Shown one piece after another: positions 1 to 8,171 of a stretch of 64,000 bases of DNA. The position numbers and the translations under genes are program-made. Origin of the DNA: Verrucomicrobiota bacterium (GTDB lineage Bacteria > Verrucomicrobiota > Kiritimatiellia > SS1-B-03-39 > UBA6053). The stretch lies in contig JAFIGD010000010.1 of assembly GCA_020831625.1 (NCBI GenBank), positions 1 to 64,000 of the forward strand. Reading direction: 5' to 3'. The number at the start of each line of letters is the position of its first letter. Positions within the stretch are counted from its first letter, which is position 1. The notes under the pieces are model-generated. The model was given only the letters and a program-made list of their open reading frames with translations. It had not been told where the DNA came from and did not search any database.

Positions 1-2
1 CG

Positions 3-500
3 GTGGCGGAACAAGCGGGGGTGCGGCTGGCGGCCCATCCGGACGACCCGCCGGTCGAACGCCTGCGCGGTCAGCCCCGGCTGGTCAATCAGCCCTCGCT
101 GTATCAGAAACTCATCGATCTCAACCCGGGTCCGTCGAACGCGCTGGAGCTGTGTCTGGGCAGTCTGGCGGGAATGACCGAGGGCGGTGTGTATGAGTGG
201 ACCCGGCGCTATGCCGAGGCGGGACGCATCGGGTATATTCATTTCCGCAATGTGCGGGGTCAGGTGCCGAACTATCACGAAGTGTTCATCGATGAAGGCG
301 ACCTCGACATGCGCACGATCGTGCGCATCCTTCGCGAAAGCGGTTTTGACGGGGTGCTGATTCCAGACCACACCCCTAAAATGTCCGCGCCCGGTCCCTG
401 GCATGCCGGCATGGCCTACGCGATGGGCTACATGAAGGCCCTGCTGGGTGAAAACGGCATGAGCAGCACCGAAGCCTTCCAAACCTACGGCGTCCTTTAA
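3..500 (+). CDS. uxuA: Mannonate dehydratase, C-terminal part (5' end outside window)
   Basis: The frame is open from the left edge, so only the last 165 or so residues of a roughly 350 to 400 residue enzyme are present. The family dehydrates D-mannonate to 2-keto-3-deoxygluconate in glucuronate breakdown. Visible family features are the HFRNV strand near residue 80, the IPDHTPKM metal-site segment near residue 120 and the [13 protein letters not shown] helix near residue 132. The stop is 11 bases before the SDR gene, suggesting one operon. The GH67 and esterase genes downstream fit a glucuronate-feeding role. Identification rests on the C-terminal motifs only. Confidence 0.85.
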   Translation: MAEQAGVRLAAHPDDPPVERLRGQPRLVNQPSLYQKLIDLNPGPSNALELCLGSLAGMTEGGVYEWTRRYAEAGRIGYIHFRNVRGQVPNYHEVFIDEGDLDMRTIVRILRESGFDGVLIPDHTPKMSAPGPWHAGMAYAMGYMKALLGENGMSSTEAFQTYGVL

Positions 501-511
501 GGAGACTCACA

Positions 512-1282
512 ATGAACATTTCAAAAACACCTTTTGATCTCTCCGGCGAGTGCGCGCTGATCACGGGCGGCGGCAGCGGTCTGGGGCTGGCCATGGCGCA
601 GTGCATGGCCGCGGCCGGGGCGCGCGTGGTGCTGGTCGGCCGCCGCGAATCCGAACTCCTCCAGGCGGCGGAGTCGATCGGCGAAGTCGCCTCGGTGGTG
701 GCACAGGACATCACCCGACTGGAGGCGGCTCCGGAGCTGGTGGCCACGGCGGAAGAACGCGCGGGCTGTCCGGTTTCCATTCTCGTGAACAACGCCGGGA
801 TTCATGTGAAAAAGCCGGTGGAGGAGACCAGTGCCGAGGAGTTTCAATCCGTGCTGAGCACACATCTCTGCGCGGCGCATGCGCTCAACCGGGCGGTGAT
901 TCCGGGCATGAAGGCGCGCGGTCACGGGAACATTCTTTATACTGCGTCCATGGCCTCGCTGTTTGGGATTCCGTGGGTGGTGGCCTACAGCGCCGCGAAA
1001 TCCGCGCAGCTCGGCGTGGTGCGCTCCATGGCCTCCGAACTGTCGCCGGCGGGCATCCGGGTAAATGCCATCGCCCCGGGATGGATTGATTCGGCGATGA
1101 TGCGCAAGGCGCTTGCCGGAGATGAGGCCCGCTCCAACAAAATTCTCTCCCGCACGCCGCTGGGATGTTTTGGCGAAGCCGAAGACATCGGCTGGGCGGC
1201 GGTCTATCTTGTCAGCCCCGCCGCGAAATTTGTCACCGGGGTCTGTCTGCCGGTCGACGGCGGCGCCTCCATCGGATTCTGA
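512..1282 (+). CDS. SDR-family oxidoreductase, probable fructuronate (mannonate) reductase
   Basis: This 256-residue classical short-chain dehydrogenase has the cofactor motif TGGGSGLG at residues 18-25, NNAG at 93-96, and a Ser146, Tyr159, Lys163 catalytic set (YSAAK at 159-163). A GGAG ribosome site precedes the ATG. SDRs beside mannonate dehydratase often reduce fructuronate to mannonate, replacing UxuB; gluconate 5-dehydrogenase-like activity is the main alternative. The NAD(P) family is clear, the substrate is inferred only from the neighbour 11 bases upstream. The next gene begins 3 bases after the stop, consistent with an operon. Confidence 0.85.
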   Translation: MNISKTPFDLSGECALITGGGSGLGLAMAQCMAAAGARVVLVGRRESELLQAAESIGEVASVVAQDITRLEAAPELVATAEERAGCPVSILVNNAGIHVKKPVEETSAEEFQSVLSTHLCAAHALNRAVIPGMKARGHGNILYTASMASLFGIPWVVAYSAAKSAQLGVVRSMASELSPAGIRVNAIAPGWIDSAMMRKALAGDEARSNKILSRTPLGCFGEAEDIGWAAVYLVSPAAKFVTGVCLPVDGGASIGF

Positions 1283-1285
1283 TTC

Positions 1286-2711
1286 ATGAAGCCCATGCTC
1301 CTCGACATGGTTCACCACAATCCCGGTGAAGCGCCGTACACCACCCGCGGTTATCGAAGAGCGTCGGGCCGATTTGTGCGACGAACAGGGCCGGATCGAT
1401 GTGACCCGTCCGGCGGTGCTGGAGATTCACCGGGAACTGATCGACGCGATGTTCACCCGCTTTCCGCAGGTGGACGGTCTGGTGATCCGCGTGGGCGAAA
1501 CCTATCTGTTCGACACGCCCCATCACGGAGGCAACACCGCGGTTCCGCTGCATGACAGCTCGTTCTCCCGCGCGGAACAGGCGGACCGCTTCACGCGTCT
1601 GCTGCAGTTTTTGCGGGAAGAGGTTTGTGTGCGCCACGGCAGGACGCTGATTCACCGCACCTGGGATTATTTTCCGGACCGTCTTCATGCCGATCCCGCG
1701 TTTTATCAGGAAGTGACCGACGCGGTCGCGCCGCACGAAAAGCTCGTGTTTTCGATCAAACACGTGGCCGGAGATTTTTGGCGGGGCTGTGTGCCCAATC
1801 CCTGTCTGGGCCTGGGGCGGCATCCGCAGATTGTCGAAGTGCAGTGCGCGCGCGAATACGAGGGCAAAGGCGCGTATCCCAACTACATCGCGCGCGGGGT
1901 GATCGAGGGATTCCCCGAGGTGCCGAATCCGCTGGGGCTGAAGCACTGGCGGGAATCGCCCCTGTTTCGGGGGGGGTGGACCTGGTCGCGCGGAGGCGGC
2001 TGGTACGGACCCTTTCTGACCCATGAATTCTGGCCCGATCTCAACACCCGCGTGCTCGCGGCATGGACGCTGGATCCGGCCAAATCCGAGCGCCTGCATT
2101 TCGAGGCGGTTTGCCGCACCGTTTACGGCATGGACGCGGGATCGGTTTCAGCGCTGCGGAAAATCTGTGACCAGGCCGAAGAGGGCATCTGGCTGGGCCG
2201 CTCCATTCCCGCCTTCGCCCGGCTGCGGAAATTCGCGGATGCCGATTGCGCCCTGCTGTGGATGCGGGATGACAAACTGGGCGGGCTGGATCAGTTGGGG
2301 GACATTTTCCGTCAGCTTGAAGCCGCCGGGATGCTGGAGGAGGCGGTGGAGGAAAAGCGGGAGGCGGCCCGGATCTTCGCCGGTCTGCCGGCCCTGGCCG
2401 CGTCCGTGATGGCAGCGGATCCGGCGGTGACCGACACCGTCCGCAGCTCCGCCGAATACGGCGCGCGGCTTTTCGCCCTGATCGCCGCCGGCTGGGAGAT
2501 CCTGGCCCGGCGCTGGCGGACGCGGGAGGGGATCGCAACCCCGCCGGTGACCCCGCAACAGGTGGAGGACTTTCAGGCCAAATACGATGCTTTTTGCAGG
2601 GTGGCGGAACTTCCGCAGGCCGCCTCGCTTTATGAGCTGGGCTATTGGCACTGGCCGGATGATCCCGCCGCCCCCGGGATGGGGGCGGAGGTGTTTGGGG
2701 AGAGGGGGTAG
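1286..2711 (+). pseudogene. Broken copy of a GH67-like protein (internal deletion plus frameshift)
   Basis: The first codons from 1286 read MLLDMVHHNPGEAP, matching the start of the intact paralogue at 13191 (MIHHNPGEPAF). Near 1340-1350 the homology jumps to a different frame and to paralogue residue about 95, so roughly 75 codons and the frame are lost. The rest, to 2711, is open and aligns throughout: RVGETYLFDTP, LIHRTWDYFPDR, KHVAGDF and VEVQCAREYEG are all kept. A GTG at 1326 could start a shortened product of 461 residues. It lies 3 bases after the SDR gene. A misassembly or sequencing deletion is possible instead of real decay. Confidence 0.65.
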
Positions 2712-2722
2712 GGGGGGGAGGG

Positions 2723-2845
2723 AAGAGATCAGGACAAATCGGGACAAATCAGGACAACTCGGGACGGGGGAGATCGGGACAAATCGGGACAAGGGGGGGG
2801 CTCTGAGCCTGTCGGAGTTGTCCTGATGTGTTCTGATTTGTCTGA
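2723..2845. repeat. 11-bp-unit hairpin repeat, copy 1
   Basis: Tandem units of GGACAAATCRG (with CAACT variants) run from about 2731 to 2790. After a short spacer comes an inverted stretch containing GTCGGAGTTGTCCTGA at about 2811-2826 and a further TTCTGATTTGTC. The same architecture recurs at 3493, 6264 and 8952. It overlaps the region just before the four-helix-bundle gene. Confidence 0.85.
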
Positions 2846-2888
2846 GTTTTCGCTTGACGGAACTATGCGTATGTATTTCCATGCCCGC

Positions 2889-3494
2889 ATGAACAACAAG
2901 CCTAAGCCTTTTCAGCCGTTTGGCGGATATGAGTCGTTGCGGGTGTATCCTTTGGCGGAGTTGATTTATGATGCGACGGTGATTTTCTGTGAGCGGTTTT
3001 TGTCGGAGAACCGGCGCACGACCGATCAGATGGTGCAGGCGGCGCGGAGCGGGGTGCGGAACATCAGCGAGGGCAGCGGGGCCGCCGCCACCTCGAAGAA
3101 GTCGGAGATGTTTCTGACCAATGTGGCGAGGGCGAGTCTCAAAGATGAGCTGCTGCCGGATTATAAAAGCTTTCTGCGGCAGCGGGGCTTGCAGATCTGG
3201 GACAAAGACGCGCCGAAGACGCTGGAGATGCGGCGGCGCCTGAAGGTGCGGATGGCGGGCAATCTTCCCGAACCCGCGCCGGGAAAGGTGATTCTCACGG
3301 GGCAGGAGGGGCTGGTGGAGTTTGTGCGTCACGCGGAGCCCGAACTCGCGGCCAACGCGATGATCTGCGCCATCTACCAGGCCACCTGGCTGCTCTGGCG
3401 GCAGATGCAGGGGCAAATGCGCCAGTTTGAATCCGAAGGGGGATTCAGCGAGGAGCTGTTCAGGAGGCGGTCGCAGGGGCGTAAGCGGGGGTGA
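2889..3494 (+). CDS. Four-helix-bundle (S23/suffix-type) protein
   Basis: The product begins MNNKPKPFQPFGGYESLRVY and continues into YDATVIFCERFL, RSGVRNISEGSGAAATSKKS and LKDELLPDYKSFLRQR, typical of the four-helix-bundle proteins related to the 23S rRNA intervening-sequence protein and to the Avd protein of diversity-generating retroelements. A C-terminal extension continues to residue 201. The frame is open to 2826, but those codons lie in the repeat arm; in-frame ATGs at 2865 and 2889 are better starts and 2889 is chosen because homology begins there. Function of the family is unknown; RNA or nucleic-acid association is an inference. Copies of one repeat family flank the gene on both sides, and no reverse transcriptase is visible nearby. 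Confidence 0.75.
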   Translation: MNNKPKPFQPFGGYESLRVYPLAELIYDATVIFCERFLSENRRTTDQMVQAARSGVRNISEGSGAAATSKKSEMFLTNVARASLKDELLPDYKSFLRQRGLQIWDKDAPKTLEMRRRLKVRMAGNLPEPAPGKVILTGQEGLVEFVRHAEPELAANAMICAIYQATWLLWRQMQGQMRQFESEGGFSEELFRRRSQGRKRG

Positions 3495-3645
3495 AGAGAT
3501 CGGGACAACTCAGGACAACTCGGGACACCTCAGGACAGAAGAGATCGGGACAAATCTGGACACCTCAGGACACCTCGGGACGGGAGGAGGCCTTTTTGCG
3601 GCGGTGGTCGGATTTGTCCTGAGGTGTCCAGATTTGTCCTGATTG
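3493..3645. repeat. 11-bp-unit hairpin repeat, copy 2 (convergent gene ends)
   Basis: Direct units (GGGACAACTCA, GGACACCTCA and variants) fill about 3500-3580. A central segment CCTTTTTGCGGCGGTGGTCG is followed by the inverted units ATTTGTCCTGAGGTGTCC and ATTTGTCCTGA. The arms can pair into a long stem. It sits between the converging stops of the four-helix-bundle gene and the isomerase on the other strand, so it may act as a bidirectional terminator. Confidence 0.85.
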
Positions 3646-3647
3646 TT

Positions 3648-4427
3648 TCACGGCACAAACCCCTCCCCCCAAACCGCCTCGGCCCGTTCGGGCCTGGGCA
3701 CCCACATGACGCACCCGGGATCGTCGAGGTATTGCTGCCAGATGGGGCACTTGGGGCGCAAACCCAAGGCTGCGTAGTCGGCGGGGCGCTTGCAGTCCAG
3801 CGGCCGCAGAACCGGATAGCGGGGATTGGGCTGCCAGGCGAGCTGGCCGCCGGACGTGAAGGTGGGAAACCAGGCGAGGCCACCGTGGGCGCGCACGCCG
3901 GTGTAGTCGAAGCCAAAATCCCGCACGCACCAGGCGCCGAAGGTGAGGGGCTGCGCGGGGTCGGCGCTGATGGTGGCGTGCGCCCAGTCGGGGGGAACCA
4001 CCACCTGCTCGCCGGGGCCGGCTTCGACCGCGAAGCAGCGTCCGGGATCGTCCCCGGCGCTTTCCTGCATAAGGATCACCGCGCGGCCGCTCCAGATCTC
4101 GTAGAGTTCCGGGGTGGAGCGTCCGCAACTGGCGCTGACGGCGTGGATGTGACCCTGGGAGCGGACGGGTTCGCGCCCGAGTTGTCCGGCGGCGTAGGTG
4201 ACCACACCGAAGAGCAGGTTGCGCTGCAGCAGATCCGCGCGGCGGTCTTCGGTGCCGACGTCCATGGCGATGGCGTAAACGGGGTCGGGGCCGTCGCAGT
4301 CGGGATCGAGCAGACTGGGGCGGATGGCGTCCAGGCGGCGCAGCTCGCAGGCGGGGCCGAAGACCCCGGGGCCGTAGCGGAAGCCCATGGGGTCGCGGAC
4401 CGGATGAATGTCGAACCCGGGGTTCAC
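3648..4427 (-). CDS. Cupin-type glucose-6-phosphate isomerase-like protein
   Basis: The 259-residue product has a cupin core with GHIHAVSASCGRSTPELYEIW (metal ligands of the HxH...E type) and a later VVPPDWAHAT histidine, the pattern of archaeal-type glucose-6-phosphate isomerases. The GTG start at 4427 overlaps the stop of the upstream gene by four bases (GTGA), so the pair is translationally coupled. The frame is open further 5' but that stretch is antisense to the real upstream gene and is not coding. C-terminal residues WQQYLDDPGCVMWVPRPE extend beyond the minimal cupin. The substrate could be another phosphosugar; a second cupin isomerase lies at 6352. Confidence 0.75.
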   Translation of the reverse strand: MNPGFDIHPVRDPMGFRYGPGVFGPACELRRLDAIRPSLLDPDCDGPDPVYAIAMDVGTEDRRADLLQRNLLFGVVTYAAGQLGREPVRSQGHIHAVSASCGRSTPELYEIWSGRAVILMQESAGDDPGRCFAVEAGPGEQVVVPPDWAHATISADPAQPLTFGAWCVRDFGFDYTGVRAHGGLAWFPTFTSGGQLAWQPNPRYPVLRPLDCKRPADYAALGLRPKCPIWQQYLDDPGCVMWVPRPERAEAVWGEGFVP

Positions 4428-6202
4428 GCTTTGCACCTCACGAAGGCTTTGACGGTGGCACATTCTTCGCCGGGAACCGCGGGACGGATGGTGTAGGGCC
4501 CCACGGCGGCGGGAATGACAAAGGTTTCGGCGTAATGTACCGTAAAGGGGTCGAAGGCCCCCGCCGGACTTTCCACCACCGCCTCCGTGCCCTGCACGAG
4601 GTTGAGCACCTGCACGCTGCCCTCGGCTTCGCCGCCGGTGTGATGGGTCACGGGGGCGGTGAACCAGTGACGGCGGGTTTCGATGAACTCCGCAGGATGC
4701 AGTCCGGTTTTTTCCTCGCGCCAGCCGTCGCCGCTTTCCAGCGGGGTGATCTTGTTCACGAGATGCTCGCGGGCGTAGCTTTCGTTCCGGTGCCACTGCA
4801 CCACCTGCTTGCCGCGCGCCAGATTGACCGGACGCGGCTTGCCGTCCAGTCCCATGCGGTTCCAGTCCCAGAGCTTGAAGGTAAAGATATAAGGCGTGGC
4901 ACTGATTTCCAGAACCATGGAGTTCTCGCCGGAGCAGTGCAGGGTCCCGGCGGGAATGAGGAAGTGATCGTGTTTGCGGGCCGGGAAGGTGGCGGAAAAG
5001 CGCTCCGCGTCGAATACCTTTTCGCCCCGCTGGGCGGCTTCGAGATCGGCGAACATTGCTTCGGGGTCGGTGCCGTCCCTGCAGCCCAGATAAACAATCG
5101 CGCCGGGCTCGGCGTCGAGGATGTAGTAGCTCTCGTCCTGGGTGTAGGGCAGGCCGAAGTGCTCGCGGGCGAATTCGGTGAGCGGGTGCACCTGAAAGGA
5201 GAGATTGCCGCCCTGCATGGTGTCGAGGAAGTCGAAGCGGATGGGAAACTCCGGGCCGAAAAGGCCGTAGACCGGTTCGCCCAGGAGGGCGCGGGGGTGA
5301 CGGAAGACGAGGTTGTAGGCGGGGATCTCCACGGTGACGCCGCCGTGAAAGCGCAGCAGCAGGGAATTCTCCTCGGGCACGCCGTCGAAACTCCAGGCGT
5401 AGTTCGGCGGACCGTCGGGCAACTGACACACCTCGCGCATCCACTGACCGCCCCAGGGGCCGGGATCAAAGAAGGGCATGAGCCGGAAGGGACGGCGGGA
5501 GAGTGCTTTCAGGGCGGCCAGGTGGGCGGTCCCGGTGATGAGTTTGGGCGCGGCGGGGGTTGTGCTGTCCAACAGATAGTCCCAGCGGGCCATGGTGGCA
5601 ACCTTATGACGGTCGGCGACACGCCAGTCGATGAAGAAGCTGCGTTTGTATTGCAGGGAGGCTTTGAGGCCGCGGTTGCGGGTGCCGAGGTTGTCGGCCT
5701 CGCCCCGACGCTGGCGCAACTGACCCTCCCAGCGCGGCATGTCGGCGTAAACCAGGATGTCCGCGTCGGGTGCCAGCACGGACGCTCCCGGTCCCACGAT
5801 GAGGGTGAGGCCCGGGGCCCCGGAGAGATCGGGGAGGCGGGTGGGATCGAAGAAGTCGGACAGGCTCAGGGTCTGATTGAGGAAGCCGAAAACCGGATCG
5901 TCCCCGCCGAGGAACGGTTCGACCATGACGTCGATGTCCGCTTCGGGTTTGAAGGCGGTTTTGCTGTCCACGGTGCGGGCGGGCGTCAGGGCTTTGGCGA
6001 GGATTTCGCGGACGGCGTCGTCATCCACTCCGGGATAACACTCCACCGCGATTTGCCGCGCGGAGGCGGCACGGGATTGGAGTTCAGCGGCGATGGCGTT
6101 CCAGCCGGAATGGCACTGGTCGGCGACAGGTTCCGGGACGTCGGTGGCGGGGCGGGTGTCGTAGTTGGGGGCGGTGAGGCCGAGGCGGGGGAGGTAGGAC
6201 AT
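4424..6202 (-). CDS. Class I mannose-6-phosphate isomerase-like protein with N-terminal extension
   Basis: The last 350 or so residues carry the type I phosphomannose isomerase pattern: FGPEFPIRFDFLDTMQGGNL and SFQVHPLTEF with the zinc-site region, then KHDHFLIPAGTLHCSGENS. At 592 residues it is far longer than ManA (about 300 to 390). The first 230 residues include GLTLIVGPGASVL and ADILVYADMPRWEGQLRQRR, resembling the nucleotide-kinase-like N-terminal part found in some long isomerase-like proteins, though a full P-loop is not clear. The gene is coupled to the cupin isomerase downstream. Interconversion of a hexose 6-phosphate is likely; exact substrate unknown. Confidence 0.7.
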   Translation of the reverse strand: MSYLPRLGLTAPNYDTRPATDVPEPVADQCHSGWNAIAAELQSRAASARQIAVECYPGVDDDAVREILAKALTPARTVDSKTAFKPEADIDVMVEPFLGGDDPVFGFLNQTLSLSDFFDPTRLPDLSGAPGLTLIVGPGASVLAPDADILVYADMPRWEGQLRQRRGEADNLGTRNRGLKASLQYKRSFFIDWRVADRHKVATMARWDYLLDSTTPAAPKLITGTAHLAALKALSRRPFRLMPFFDPGPWGGQWMREVCQLPDGPPNYAWSFDGVPEENSLLLRFHGGVTVEIPAYNLVFRHPRALLGEPVYGLFGPEFPIRFDFLDTMQGGNLSFQVHPLTEFAREHFGLPYTQDESYYILDAEPGAIVYLGCRDGTDPEAMFADLEAAQRGEKVFDAERFSATFPARKHDHFLIPAGTLHCSGENSMVLEISATPYIFTFKLWDWNRMGLDGKPRPVNLARGKQVVQWHRNESYAREHLVNKITPLESGDGWREEKTGLHPAEFIETRRHWFTAPVTHHTGGEAEGSVQVLNLVQGTEAVVESPAGAFDPFTVHYAETFVIPAAVGPYTIRPAVPGEECATVKAFVRCKA

Positions 6203-6207
6203 GAAGA

Positions 6208-6263
6208 GGTTAGAGGTTAGAGGTTAGAGGTTAGAGGGTAGAGGGTAGAGGTTAGAGGTTAGG
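6208..6263. repeat. TTAGAGG heptamer array
   Basis: About eight consecutive 7-bp units of TTAGAGG with some TAGAGGG variants lie just 5' of the isomerase-like gene. A reverse-oriented array (CCTCTACCC) ends the next gene at 6352-6375, so the two arrays could pair across the interval that also holds an 11-bp-unit repeat. Confidence 0.85.
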
Positions 6264-6331
6264 GAAGAGATCGGACAAATCAGGACAAATTGGGACAAAT
6301 CAGGACGGAAGAGATCGGGACAAATCAGGAC
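6264..6331. repeat. 11-bp-unit repeat, copy 3 (direct arm only)
   Basis: Starts with GGAAGAGATCGGACAAATC and continues with GGACAAATTG and GGACAAATCA units. The inverted arm and central core seen in copies 2 and 4 are missing here. It lies between two genes of the same strand. Confidence 0.8.
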
Positions 6332-6351
6332 GGCTTAGATTGAAGGTCATG

Positions 6352-6936
6352 CTAACCTCTACCCTCTACCCTCTCTCTTAAGGCCGGCTGGCCGTTTTGC
6401 TCGACGATGGTCATGCGGAAATTTTTGTCGGCGATGGCTCCGTAATCGTGGCCGGCGTTGCTTGGGTAGATGCCGAGGTAGACGAGGGGAGTGTCGCCGG
6501 TGTTGAGGGTGCGGTGGGCGGTGTGACCCGGCACGTAGACGACGCTGTTGGCGCGGAGGGGGACCATGCGGCTTTCGCTGCTGTGCTCGTCTTCGAGCAG
6601 CATGGCCCCTTCGCCTTTGAGGCCGACGTAGACTTCGGCGGCGGGGCGGTGGCTGTGATAATGCCCTTTCGTGAGGAAATATTCATCGCCGATTTTGCCG
6701 GGATAGAGAATGCCCAGTCCGTAGTGAAGCTGTCCGTCGCCGTTGGCGGGTTCGACGGCGGTGACTTCGTAGAGGACGGGATCCTCGGCCGCCAGCGCGG
6801 CATCATAGGCCGCGGTGTCGGCAAAGCAGCCGCGCAGGTCGGAGAGACGGCGCTGCACAAAAGGACGTTCGCCGATGCGGGCGGAGTCGAGGCCAAAGGC
6901 CACAAATAGATCTTCAGGGGATATAGAGTTTAGCAT
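6352..6936 (-). CDS. pgiA: Glucose-6-phosphate isomerase, archaeal (cupin) type
   Basis: The 194-residue product, starting MLNSISPEDLFVAFG, contains the cupin signature TKGHYHSHRPAAEVYVGLKG, a GEGAMLLE strand and YVPGHTAHRTLNTGD, matching metal-dependent cupin glucose-6-phosphate isomerase (fructose-6-phosphate/glucose-6-phosphate interconversion in the cytoplasm). ATG 6936 is chosen because upstream codons are made of the CACGGATGAA repeat. The last nine codons, ending ERVEGRG, are built from the inverted TTAGAGG array, so the natural C terminus seems to have been replaced or extended by repeat. It lies upstream of, and on the same strand as, the ManA-like gene. Confidence 0.85.
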   Translation of the reverse strand: MLNSISPEDLFVAFGLDSARIGERPFVQRRLSDLRGCFADTAAYDAALAAEDPVLYEVTAVEPANGDGQLHYGLGILYPGKIGDEYFLTKGHYHSHRPAAEVYVGLKGEGAMLLEDEHSSESRMVPLRANSVVYVPGHTAHRTLNTGDTPLVYLGIYPSNAGHDYGAIADKNFRMTIVEQNGQPALRERVEGRG

Positions 6937-6964
6937 GGGAATAAGGGGGAGGGGTGAGTTGTTT

Positions 6965-7158
6965 TTTAACCACGGATGGACACGGATGAACACGGATAGG
7001 GTACTGGAACACTGTTTTATTAAACCACTGATGAACACTGATGAACACTGATCATTGCGTTGGAAAATGGATCTTTTTTTGGAAGGATATATCCTTAAGA
7101 AATGATATTGAAAAAAATTCTGCACGATCCGTGTTCATCCGTGTTCATCCGTGGTTGA
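6965..7158. repeat. CACGGATGAA decamer repeats, direct and inverted
   Basis: Between the isomerase start and the kinase stop, AACCACGGATGGACACGGAT-type units occur at about 6968-7000, a CACTGATGAA variant at 7023-7051, and the reverse complement (CCGTGTTCATCCGTGTTCAT) at 7129-7156. The copies face each other and could form a stem-loop. The outermost inverted unit supplies the stop region of the kinase gene. Confidence 0.85.
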
Positions 7159-8097
7159 ATTTTCTTTGTCTTCTTTGCCCAGCAGCCGGCGGGCGTTGAT
7201 GGCGGCGCCGTCCAGCGGAGAGCCTTCGGGTTCGATGATGCGGACCTGCGGGACCTGTTTGCGGATGGCGGCTTCGATGAGGGGTTGGTAGGGGGCTCCG
7301 GAGCGGGCGCAGCCGCCGAGGAGCACCACGTCGGCACCTTTTGGAAACGCGAGGGCTTGAACGGTGCCTTTGACGATTTCGGCGAGAGCGTTTGCTCCAT
7401 CGCGCAGCACTTTTTTGGCGGCGGCGTCTCCTGCCTCCGCGCAGCGGCCGACCACGGGGGCGAAGGCGGCGATTTCGTCGGGGGTCCAGGGGGTGACATG
7501 CAGGCGGGCGAGCATTTCCTCCGGTTCGGAGAGACCCAGAAAGGCGAGGGCGGCGGGCAGCAGGCGGGTGGGACGGGCCCGTCCGTCGGCGGCGCGGACC
7601 GCCGCGTGGAAGGCTGCCAGGGCGAGGCCCATGGCGCTGCCGCGGTCATCCAGAATCCAGGCCCAGCCGCCGCACATAAAGGTGTCGCCGCTTTCGTCCC
7701 GTCCGAGACAGTTGGCGCCTGTGCCGGAAATGAGGGCGATGCCCGGACGTCCGCCGAGTCCGCCCGCGAGGGCGTTGTGGAGATCGTTTTCCACCGTGAT
7801 TTCCCCGGCGGGGGCGAGCCCCGCGCGTTCCGCCGCCGCGCGCAGGCGGCTTTTATCCAGCGAGGATTTGATCCCCGCGCAGCCGAGAAAGGCAACGGCG
7901 GGACGGCAGGATTTCAGCCCCGCATCGGCGAGGGCGGCCTCACTGGCCGCTTTCAGGTTGGCGACGGCCTGATCCAGGCCCACATTGTGATAATTTCCGG
8001 ACCCGGCTTCACCCCGGCCCAGCATCCTGCCGGTTTCGTCCACCAGCACGGCGCGGCTGTGGGTGCCGCCACCATCGATTCCCAATGCGTGTTTCAT
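7135..8097 (-). CDS. BadF/BadG-type sugar kinase (N-acetylglucosamine kinase-like)
   Basis: This 320-residue ASKHA-fold protein begins MKHALGIDGGGTHSRAVLVD with the phosphate-binding DGGGTHS at residues 8-14, then ENDLHNALAGGLGGRPGIAL and SGTGANCLGRDESG for the second phosphate loop and VVLLGGCARSG for the adenosine site. Family members phosphorylate amino sugars or other hexoses in the cytoplasm. The start at ATG 8097 is set by homology; the frame runs a little further upstream. The final residues, about STTDEHG, come from the inverted CACGGATGAA repeat. It is divergent from the DeoR gene with 74 bases between, so the regulator probably controls it. Confidence 0.8.
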   Translation of the reverse strand: MKHALGIDGGGTHSRAVLVDETGRMLGRGEAGSGNYHNVGLDQAVANLKAASEAALADAGLKSCRPAVAFLGCAGIKSSLDKSRLRAAAERAGLAPAGEITVENDLHNALAGGLGGRPGIALISGTGANCLGRDESGDTFMCGGWAWILDDRGSAMGLALAAFHAAVRAADGRARPTRLLPAALAFLGLSEPEEMLARLHVTPWTPDEIAAFAPVVGRCAEAGDAAAKKVLRDGANALAEIVKGTVQALAFPKGADVVLLGGCARSGAPYQPLIEAAIRKQVPQVRIIEPEGSPLDGAAINARRLLGKEDKENSTTDEHG

Positions 8098-8171
8098 GCT
8101 CTTCTCTTGACAAAGGGATTCCCCGAACACAAGAAAGATAACAGAACCTAACACAAAACGAAAAACATAAC

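Noticed and set aside
2889-3494. Diversity-generating retroelement around the Avd-like gene
   Set aside because: No reverse transcriptase, template repeat or variable repeat was found within the surrounding 10 kb.
4428-5444. N-terminal extension of the cupin isomerase at 3648
   Set aside because: The frame is open but lies within the ManA-like gene on the same strand in another frame; homology begins at the GTG at 4427.
6208-6263. Telomere-like TTAGAGG array
   Set aside because: It resembles telomere repeats by chance; it is short, internal, degenerate and flanked by bacterial genes.
6965-7158. CRISPR-like array
   Set aside because: The repeated unit is only about 10 bp with no regular unique spacers, and no cas genes are present; it is a simple tandem repeat. 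The same holds for the other repeat clusters.
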